DNA of 12,091 nucleotides from Deltaproteobacteria bacterium (lineage in GTDB: Bacteria > Desulfobacterota > Dissulfuribacteria > Dissulfuribacterales > QOAL01). Below, piece by piece: positions 5,765 through 12,091 of this stretch. The notes beneath the pieces are model-generated. The model was not told the DNA's origin. It searched no databases and saw only the letters and a list, made by a program, of their open reading frames with translations. Location of the stretch: positions 1-12,091 of the forward strand of contig WFRQ01000082.1 in assembly GCA_015486425.1 (NCBI GenBank), given 5' to 3'. The position numbers were made by a program, and so were the translations under genes. Positions within the stretch are counted from its first letter, which is position 1, and each line of letters opens with the position of its first letter.

Positions 5765-8676
5765 AAAAATACTTCCCCAGCTCATCAATGCTCCCTGCCT
5801 CACTCCGTATGGAGACAGAGGAGCAGTGGAGCCGCTTTCTTGATGCAGCAGCCTCGGCGGACATAGACGTTTCACCTGCGCTTACTCTATCAGGTGAGGC
5901 ATTTAATGTCTGGCCGTTCAGTGATTTTATTGCCCGCACCTGTATCTCCTCTCCTGAAATACTGACAGGGCTTGCTCAAAGCGGTGACCTTGATTCATCC
6001 CGGCCTGCTGATGACTGGCAGCAGAGGCTTTCCACCATCTGTTCCGGTGCATCTGATGACAGCGGCCTGTCAACTGCCCTGCGGGCATTCAGGCACAGGG
6101 AGATGGTACGGATTGCCTGGCGTGATATTTCCGGCAGGGCGGACCTTGCTGAAACAATGCAGGACCTCAGCCTGCTTGCAGAAGCCTGCCTGTCATGCGC
6201 AACCTCCCGTATTCACAAATGGCTCAGTGAGGAATTCGGAGAGCCTTTCTCCAGGTCAGGCGCCCCACAGCAGCTTGTGGTCATTGCCATGGGAAAACTC
6301 GGGGCACGGGAGCTTAATTTTTCGTCTGATATTGACCTTGTGTTCACCTTTTCTGAACACGGCCAGACTTCTGGAGGAGCAGGCGGCAAATCAATTTCAT
6401 GCGAACAGTTTTTTACAAGGTTATGCCGAAGGCTCATTGCTGTAATCGGCGCTGCACGTGCAGACGGTTTTGTGTTTCGTGTTGATACCCGGCTGCGTCC
6501 CTGGGGAGACAGCGGCCCCATATGCATGAGTTTTGATGCCATGGAGTCCTATTATGAGACCCAGGGCAGGGACTGGGAGCGGTACGCATGGATAAAGGCC
6601 AGGCCTGTTGCCGGAGATATTGAAGCAGGCATGGAACTGCTTAACCGGCTGAGCCCGTTTGTGTTCAGAAGATACCTTGATTACAGCGCCTTTGAGGCCC
6701 TGAGAGAGATGAAGGCCATGATCGAGGGGGAGACCCGCAGGAAGGGCATGAGCGACAATGTAAAGCTTGGGCCAGGCGGCATCAGGGAGGTGGAATTTAT
6801 TGCTCAGGCGTTCCAGCTTCTGCAGGGAGGCAGGGACGCAGAGCTCAGAAACCCGGTGCTGATGCAGGTGTTTCCAGCGCTTTACAGACGGGGCATACTG
6901 CCTGAAACAGTATGTCGTGAACTTGAAGACGCATATGTCTTTCTACGCAATACAGAGCACAGACTTCAGGAATACCAGGACAGACAGACCCAGACTCTTC
7001 CCGAGGAGCCGGGCATGCAGGATCGTGTGGCCCTGTCCATGGGCTTTACAGGCTGGGAGACATTCAGGTGGCAGCTTGCCAGTCACATGGAAAATGTACA
7101 CAGTCATTTCCATGCCCTTTTCCTGCGAACAGGCGGTGAAGAAGAGACTGATCAGGCCATTAATGTGTGGCATTCAGTCACATCAGGAAATTTCAAACAG
7201 GCAGATGGCAGTTTTGACCCCGGTTTTATAAAACAGATAGAGGATTTAGGGTTTGATGCCCCTGAAACTGTGGCCACAATACTTGCGGGGATTGCAGAGG
7301 CCCGCGAGATAATATCCATGCTTCCCCAGGGCCGCAGGCGTCTCAATTCGCTTATGCCCAGGATAATACGAAGCGCTGCTGCATCTGATCAGCCTGTTCA
7401 GGCCATGAAGATAATGGCTGCAATTATCCAGGTGATTGCCAGGCGCACAGTCTATATAAATCTTCTTGATGAAAACCCGGAGGCCATAGATCACCTGATC
7501 CGGCTCTGCATGGCCAGTCCCTGGATTGCCAGCTTCATAACCAGGCGTCCTGTAGTGCTTGATGAACTCCTTGATCCCCGCACCCTTTACTCCCCGCCGG
7601 ACAGACAGGAACTGGAACGCCTGCTTCAGGTAAGATTTGATTCAATTCCAGCAGATGACCTGGAGATGCAGATGGATGAACTGCGCATGTTCAGGCAGGC
7701 AACGGTGATGCGTATTGCCGCTGCTGATATTACAGGCGCCATTCCTCTCATGAGAGTCAGCGACTATCTTACGGAAACTGCTGAGGTAATCACCATCAAG
7801 GTGCTGGAAATCGCGTGCATGCAGGTGGTGGAAAAATTTATAAAGGTGCGCCCTGCCCCTGAACACTGCAGGGAAAAGTGCAGGTTTCTTATTATAGGTT
7901 ACGGCAAGCTGGGAGGCATAGAGCTGGGCTACGGATCAGACCTTGACGTTGTATTTGCGCATGATGGCGCTTTCAGCAGGGAGAGCGGCCAAGAGTGCTG
8001 CGATTCCACCCTGTTCTATTCCAGGCTGGGCCAGCGGATTATTCATATTATGGCAACAAGGACATCTGCCGGAATCCTCTACAATATTGACATGCGTCTG
8101 CGTCCCGGCGGTGAATCAGGCCCCCTGGTATGCAGCATGTCAAGGCTTGAGGAGTATCTTGTTGAAGAGGCCTGGACATGGGAGCATCAGGCGCTCATAA
8201 GGGCAAGGCCGGTTGCAGGCTCTCCTGTGCTTGCAGAGGCGTTTAAAAAAATCCGTGAACGCGTACTCACAAAACCCCGCGACAAAAAAACTCTCAGGAA
8301 CGAGATATGCGCCATGCGCGAACGAATGCTCAAAGGACATGGCCAGAAGGGGGATAAACATCTTTTTGATCTCAAGCAGGGCAGGGGAGGGATAGTAGAT
8401 ATAGAATTTATGGTTCAGTACCTGGTGCTTCTTAATGCGAGCCGTTTCCCTGAACTGTGCCAATGGACCGACAACATTCGTCTTATTGATACTCTTCAAT
8501 CAGGAGGATTTCTCACAGCAAATCAGGCAGATACACTGCGGGATTCCTACATAAGACTAAGGGAGTATGTACACAGGCTTAATCTGCAGGAAAAACCTGC
8601 TGTAATACCACTGTCTGAAGTGGAGCCTCAGGTCAAAAGCGTGAGAAAACTCTGGGACAGGTTCATGGCTTCATGA
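5761..8676 (+). CDS. glnE: Bifunctional glutamine synthetase adenylyltransferase / adenylyl-removing enzyme
   Basis: GlnE attaches AMP to, or removes it from, a tyrosine on each glutamine synthetase subunit, directed by PII protein and glutamine, so it sets nitrogen assimilation rate. The 971-residue protein (E. coli 946) has both nucleotidyltransferase halves. The N-terminal deadenylylase has GKLGARELNFSSDIDLVF with Asp190 and Asp192, then GPGGIREVEF at 337-346. The C-terminal adenylyltransferase has GYGKLGGIELGYGSDLDVVF with Asp727 and Asp729, then GRGGIVDIEF at 874-883. Both Asp-x-Asp metal sites are intact, so both activities should be present. The GTG start overlaps the prfB stop (GTGA), which suggests translational coupling; no strong ribosome site is seen. 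ATG 5788 is a possible alternative. Neither glnA nor glnB lies in the window. The stop overlaps the next gene (ATGA). Confidence 0.95.
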   Translation: MKKYFPSSSMLPASLRMETEEQWSRFLDAAASADIDVSPALTLSGEAFNVWPFSDFIARTCISSPEILTGLAQSGDLDSSRPADDWQQRLSTICSGASDDSGLSTALRAFRHREMVRIAWRDISGRADLAETMQDLSLLAEACLSCATSRIHKWLSEEFGEPFSRSGAPQQLVVIAMGKLGARELNFSSDIDLVFTFSEHGQTSGGAGGKSISCEQFFTRLCRRLIAVIGAARADGFVFRVDTRLRPWGDSGPICMSFDAMESYYETQGRDWERYAWIKARPVAGDIEAGMELLNRLSPFVFRRYLDYSAFEALREMKAMIEGETRRKGMSDNVKLGPGGIREVEFIAQAFQLLQGGRDAELRNPVLMQVFPALYRRGILPETVCRELEDAYVFLRNTEHRLQEYQDRQTQTLPEEPGMQDRVALSMGFTGWETFRWQLASHMENVHSHFHALFLRTGGEEETDQAINVWHSVTSGNFKQADGSFDPGFIKQIEDLGFDAPETVATILAGIAEAREIISMLPQGRRRLNSLMPRIIRSAAASDQPVQAMKIMAAIIQVIARRTVYINLLDENPEAIDHLIRLCMASPWIASFITRRPVVLDELLDPRTLYSPPDRQELERLLQVRFDSIPADDLEMQMDELRMFRQATVMRIAAADITGAIPLMRVSDYLTETAEVITIKVLEIACMQVVEKFIKVRPAPEHCREKCRFLIIGYGKLGGIELGYGSDLDVVFAHDGAFSRESGQECCDSTLFYSRLGQRIIHIMATRTSAGILYNIDMRLRPGGESGPLVCSMSRLEEYLVEEAWTWEHQALIRARPVAGSPVLAEAFKKIRERVLTKPRDKKTLRNEICAMRERMLKGHGQKGDKHLFDLKQGRGGIVDIEFMVQYLVLLNASRFPELCQWTDNIRLIDTLQSGGFLTANQADTLRDSYIRLREYVHRLNLQEKPAVIPLSEVEPQVKSVRKLWDRFMAS

Positions 8677-9698
8677 AGGTTCCAAGGGTACTCAAACGAA
8701 TCATACGGTTCATGCAGCGAGAGAATCTGCATACCGTAATTTTCTATGTGGTACTTCTGATAATTGTCAGTTCGGCTGCCATTACATTTTTCGAGCCGGG
8801 AATCTCCTTTATAAACGCAATCTGGTGGAGCATTGTGACTCTTACCACTGTGGGATACGGTGACATCTCTCCAACCACGCCCGGAGGCCGCATGGTAGCC
8901 ATAATCATCATGTTTTTCGGAATAGGCCTTCTTGGCATCCTCAGCGCAACCCTTGCCTCAATACTGATAAGCAGGAAAATAAGGGAAGAAAAGGGCATGA
9001 ATACCTTCAATTTTAAAGATCATATAATCATATGCGAATGGAATCACAGGGCCCGGGCCATCATCAGGGAACTGCGTGCAGACCCTGAAAATGAGGACAT
9101 GCCCGTGGTGCTTATTGCGGATATTGATGAAAAGCCCGTACCTGATGAGAACCTCTTCTTTATCAGAGGCGATGCCAGTGAAGAGACCCTGCAGAGGGCC
9201 AATATCCCAGAGGCCAGGACAGCCATAGTTCTTGGAGATGACAGGCTTGACGCCATGGCGCGTGACGCCCGTGTGGTGCTCGCCACCCTTACCATTGAAA
9301 GTATCAGCCCCGAGACCTACACGGTTGTGGAACTTGTGGACGAGAGTAATGTGGCACATTGCAGACGAGCAAATGCTGATGAGATAATTGTGGGCAGTGA
9401 GTTCAGCAGCCATCTGATTGCAAGCGCTGCCGTCAATCATGGCATAAGCCGCATAGTGTCCGAACTTCTGAGCATCAGACAGGGAAATGATCTGATGTCT
9501 GTGGAAGTGCCGGAATCAATGGCCGGGGCCAGTTTCATAGAGGTATTTACCAGGATGAAAAAGGAACGCCAGGCCATTGTCCTTGGTATTCAGAAAGGGG
9601 CAGGTGGAAGGACCATTGCAAATCCCCCTGTTGATCATGTGGTTGCAATAGATGACAGGCTGATTCTTATCGCCAGCACGGAGAAAGCAGGGGCTTGA
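8673..9698 (+). CDS. Two-helix potassium channel with cytoplasmic RCK (TrkA-N/TrkA-C) domain
   Basis: A 341-residue ligand-gated K+ channel of the MthK type. Membrane helices lie at about 17-43 and 72-97. Between them, a pore helix leads to the selectivity filter TVGYGD (59-64). The cytoplasmic part has an RCK N-lobe (about 115-235), with strand HIIICEWN, Asp150 and Asp152 in VVLIADIDE, and RGDASEETLQRANIPEA. A TrkA-C lobe follows (about 270-340, VEVPESMAGASF onward). Four subunits would form the pore with an eight-RCK gating ring; ion or nucleotide binding is expected but not readable here. Oddity: at the first nucleotide-site turn, Glu122 replaces the glycine of the more usual CGWN. The ATG overlaps the glnE stop (ATGA), so it is probably translated from the same mRNA. 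It could serve K+ efflux or osmotic adjustment; direction is not deducible. Confidence 0.88.
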   Translation: MKVPRVLKRIIRFMQRENLHTVIFYVVLLIIVSSAAITFFEPGISFINAIWWSIVTLTTVGYGDISPTTPGGRMVAIIIMFFGIGLLGILSATLASILISRKIREEKGMNTFNFKDHIIICEWNHRARAIIRELRADPENEDMPVVLIADIDEKPVPDENLFFIRGDASEETLQRANIPEARTAIVLGDDRLDAMARDARVVLATLTIESISPETYTVVELVDESNVAHCRRANADEIIVGSEFSSHLIASAAVNHGISRIVSELLSIRQGNDLMSVEVPESMAGASFIEVFTRMKKERQAIVLGIQKGAGGRTIANPPVDHVVAIDDRLILIASTEKAGA

Positions 9699-9805
9699 GG
9701 GGCTATGTTGCGTAAGCCGGCAGGCGTCAAAGGCTGGCATGAATCGGAATACTCACATAGCCGACTTTAATGGGAATTCCTCTTTTGCGGGTATGCAGCA
9801 AATCA
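9699..9805. other. Spacer between convergent channel and DUF4010 genes
   Basis: It holds two weak dyads: GCCGGC (9716-9721) with GCTGGC (9733-9738), six pairs with one G-U, and GGCTATGT (9701-9708) with ACATAGCC (9755-9762). A bidirectional terminator is expected here from the gene layout, but neither dyad has a following U-run, so I cannot identify it with confidence. Confidence 0.3.
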
Positions 9806-11110
9806 TTACCATTCTCTTGATATGTAGGCTCCCCAGATCAGGGAAATTATTCCCAGTATCACCAGCAGGACCGTAGCCTGTTTTGTGAGGCGGCGCTTCC
9901 CAAATACCATGGCATAGCCTGCCTTCAGGATATTGTTGCTTCCTGCAGCTATGAGAATGGCTCCTGCCACCTGTTCAGGCCCCACACCCTGGTAATTACC
10001 GTTCAGCAGGGAGAGAATAAAGGGGTCTATGTCTGTGAATCCAACTGTAAAAGAGAGTATATCCAGGCCGCTTTTGCCAAAATGCATAATTACCTGACGG
10101 GTGAGAACTATCATGAAGACGAACAGGAAGGCAAAGACCAGGGCCACTCCCAGTTCAAGGGGGTTGGACTTTCCCATCTCTGAATCCTGCTTTCCTCCAG
10201 CCTTTTCCTGCCTGCTCCATATCCACGCGGTAGACAGGGCAACGGCGCCCAGTATCAGGAGCGGTATTGTGATATTCCTCAGCATTGAGGGATTCAGGAA
10301 TACCACCAGCATGAGCAGCCGCAGGTACATTACTCCTGATGCCGCTATGATTCCTGCATTCAGACTGGCACTTACAGACGCGGCGCTCCTGGTCTTCTTG
10401 GCAAGCACAAGGGTGGTGGCAGTGCTTGAATAGAGTCCTCCAAGCAGACCTGCAACAAGAAACCCCTGGCGTTTCATAAAGTATTTTTTCAGAATATATC
10501 CTGCATAGGATATTGACGATATGACCAGAACAGCAATGCCTATTTTAAAGGGTGAGGCAGGGATATAGGAGGAAACAGGGGTTCTGGGCAGAAGCGGCAG
10601 GATTACACCGGAGATAAACAGGAATTTGGCAATGGTCAGCATCTCCTGCCTGTCTGCCATTTCAAGTATCTGGTGTGCCAGCGGCCTGGCATTCAGGGTA
10701 AATACCACGGACACAAAGAGGAGTACCAGGAACCATGCAGGCTGCAGGACCGCAGCCGGGCCGTAGAGATAGACCACCAGTGCCACAAGGGGCTGCAGCG
10801 CACTTGACTGCCTCACCTGCAGCTTGTGAAAGAAGAATATTGCAAGCAGCACCATGATGCCTGCAAATACCAGCAGATACAGATGCATGGAGGTGTCAAG
10901 CACAGTGCACGCATAGCCAAGTATTGCAAGAAAGGTATAGGTGCGGCTGGTGCCAAAGCGCACCGGTTTTTCATCCTTGCCCAGTTCTCCCTTGCGTTCC
11001 TCGAGAAAACCGTGCAGCTCCAGCCCGGTCATAAACCCCAGCAATGTCACCATGCCGAACTGGAACCATACCTGTGACATCAGGTGGGCAATCAGGGTCT
11101 GGTCATGCAT
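9806..11110 (-). CDS. MgtC/SapB-DUF4010 family membrane protein
   Basis: A 434-residue integral membrane protein with an MgtC/SapB-like N-terminal domain and a C-terminal DUF4010 domain. The N-terminal part shows LLGFMTGLELHGFLEERKGE (23-42) followed by FGTSRTYTFLAILGY (52-66), the Arg-Thr motif typical of the family. The C-terminal part shows GLLGGLYSSTATTLVLAKKT (221-240), characteristic of DUF4010, then several more hydrophobic helices to the end. MgtC itself is linked to growth at low Mg2+ and to inhibition of F1Fo ATP synthase in pathogens, but the long DUF4010 form has no settled function, so a transport role is only inferred. The ATG start has a strong GGGAGGG ribosome site. It begins 17 bp after the phosphorylase stop, so the two are probably one transcript. 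Confidence 0.82.
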   Translation of the reverse strand: MHDQTLIAHLMSQVWFQFGMVTLLGFMTGLELHGFLEERKGELGKDEKPVRFGTSRTYTFLAILGYACTVLDTSMHLYLLVFAGIMVLLAIFFFHKLQVRQSSALQPLVALVVYLYGPAAVLQPAWFLVLLFVSVVFTLNARPLAHQILEMADRQEMLTIAKFLFISGVILPLLPRTPVSSYIPASPFKIGIAVLVISSISYAGYILKKYFMKRQGFLVAGLLGGLYSSTATTLVLAKKTRSAASVSASLNAGIIAASGVMYLRLLMLVVFLNPSMLRNITIPLLILGAVALSTAWIWSRQEKAGGKQDSEMGKSNPLELGVALVFAFLFVFMIVLTRQVIMHFGKSGLDILSFTVGFTDIDPFILSLLNGNYQGVGPEQVAGAILIAAGSNNILKAGYAMVFGKRRLTKQATVLLVILGIISLIWGAYISREW

Positions 11111-11117
11111 GTTTTAA

Positions 11118-11124
11118 CCCTCCC
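11118..11124 (-). promoter_or_regulatory. Ribosome binding site of the DUF4010 gene
   Basis: On the - strand GGGAGGG lies seven bases before the ATG at 11110, within the 17-bp gap after the phosphorylase stop. It supports this ATG over the overlapping ATG four bases downstream, which is in another frame. Confidence 0.75.
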
Positions 11125-11127
11125 TGT

Positions 11128-12091
11128 TTATTTCATCCACAGTATGTGGGATGCCTCAAGGGGGGTGGAAACCCCTTCATGCCACGGCCTTACCCTCGGC
11201 GTGTAATCTGTGGCAGGGCGTCTGTCAGGAACAGAGGCCTGGAAGATGAACCCGTTTACTGCGCCTGCCAGTTTTTCTTTTCGCTCCATGCTTATAATCT
11301 CCGGATGTGCATCAGGCCCTTCAGGATCAGCGTAGAGTTCCACAGTAAGGTCATCCGGTTCCAGGTCATCAAGATAGAGCTGAACCCTGAAAACCATCTC
11401 CTGATCCGACTGTTCCACCTCCATGTTTCCAAAGTGTATGTTTGACCAGTGTCTGTGAATACGATCACGCCACTCCTCTATCTCAATGCCTGCCCTGCCC
11501 CCGTTTACCACGCGTGCCCGCAGCGCTGCCGCAGCAGGAATGTAAAGCTCCTCTGTGTACTGACGCAGCATCCTGTTTGTGGAGAACTGCGGTGTGAGCC
11601 TTGCCATGCTTACCCGCATGTGTCGCACCCATTTGCGGGATATGCCCTTTCCGTCTCTTTCGTAAAACGCAGGCACTATCTCCTCTTCAAGGAGCTGATA
11701 AAGCTCCCTGGCCTCAACGGCATCCCATTCAGAATCACTGTCATGTTCCATGCCGTCCCCTATTTTCCAGCCTACCTCAGGACAGTATGCCTCAGCCCAC
11801 CAGCCGTCAAGTTCAGAAACATTCATGCCGCCGTTTACAAGCACCTTCATGCCGCTGGTCCCGCTTGCCTCCCAAGGCCTGCGAGGCGTATTGATCCACA
11901 AATCAACCCCCTGGGTCATCTGGGCAGCCACAATCATATCGTAATCTTCGACAAATATTACCCTTCCCTGTATATCCGGCCTGTCAATAAATTTAACCCA
12001 CTCTCTTATCATTGCCTTGCCTGCCTGATCTTCAGGATGGGCCTTGCCTGCTATTATAAGCTGAACCGGTTTCCCCGGCCTGTTAAGAATA
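11128..12091 (-). CDS. glgP: Alpha-glucan (glycogen) phosphorylase, C-terminal part
   Basis: The frame runs open through the right edge, so the 5' portion is outside the window; 320 residues are visible. The enzyme cleaves alpha-1,4-glucan with phosphate, releasing glucose-1-phosphate, using pyridoxal phosphate. The visible part includes VQLIIAGKAHPEDQAGKAMI (residues 9-28 of the fragment), VIFVEDYDMIVAAQMTQGVD, then PWEASGTSGMKVLVNGGMNV. In this last block the lysine of GTSGMK (Lys82 of the fragment) is the expected PLP-binding residue. The WINTPRRPWEASGTSG form matches the shorter alpha-glucan phosphorylases of the Thermotoga type, not E. coli GlgP/MalP. An internal ATG at 12012 is not the start, since clear homology continues upstream. 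After about residue 200 there is a family-specific C-terminal region that I recognise less well. Confidence 0.9.
   Translation of the reverse strand, partial: ILNRPGKPVQLIIAGKAHPEDQAGKAMIREWVKFIDRPDIQGRVIFVEDYDMIVAAQMTQGVDLWINTPRRPWEASGTSGMKVLVNGGMNVSELDGWWAEAYCPEVGWKIGDGMEHDSDSEWDAVEARELYQLLEEEIVPAFYERDGKGISRKWVRHMRVSMARLTPQFSTNRMLRQYTEELYIPAAAALRARVVNGGRAGIEIEEWRDRIHRHWSNIHFGNMEVEQSDQEMVFRVQLYLDDLEPDDLTVELYADPEGPDAHPEIISMERKEKLAGAVNGFIFQASVPDRRPATDYTPRVRPWHEGVSTPLEASHILWMK

Noticed and set aside
9701..9762. Intrinsic terminator between the convergent genes at 9698 and 9806
   Set aside because: The inverted repeats are short (6-8 bp), one has a 46-nt loop, and no U-run follows on either strand.

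Overview
The window reads as a chromosomal segment of a Gram-negative bacterium of roughly even GC content. Apolipoprotein N-acyltransferase implies lipoproteins and an outer membrane, and AmpG implies muropeptide recycling. The gene mix, the HsdR-N-like/lnt/prfB cluster and the dispersed palindromic repeats recall Desulfobacterota (former Deltaproteobacteria). That placement is inferred from memory of such genomes and is not proven by any single gene here.

Left part (1-1959): the 3' end of a thiol peroxidase (tpx, + strand) faces an ampG-type muropeptide permease (- strand). The roughly 590 bp between the two converging genes is packed with mobile or repetitive DNA. The first structure (242-519) is bounded by a perfect 17-bp inverted repeat and holds mirrored REP-like palindromes. 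The second (563-747) has 22-bp terminal inverted repeats, is flanked by a perfect 9-bp direct repeat, and sits exactly at the stop codon of ampG.

Middle part (1960-9698): after a 355-480 bp leader region comes a compact + strand gene series. It runs: an orphan HsdR-N-terminal-like protein, lnt (lipoprotein N-acylation), prfB (release factor 2, with its programmed +1 frameshift), glnE (glutamine synthetase adenylylation/deadenylylation) and a two-helix RCK potassium channel. prfB/glnE overlap as GTGA and glnE/channel as ATGA, so the last three genes are probably co-transcribed and translationally coupled.

Right part (9806-12091): on the - strand, a 5'-truncated alpha-glucan (glycogen) phosphorylase is followed after 17 bp by an MgtC/SapB-DUF4010 family membrane protein. 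They converge on the channel gene.

Most of the window is ordinary housekeeping sequence. The parts that merit a second look are the two repeat elements next to ampG, the prfB frameshift site with a UGAG rather than UGAC context, the HsdR-like protein that appears to lack catalytic residues, and the coupling of glnE to a K+ channel. I found no tRNA, rRNA, CRISPR array, phage module or defence island.
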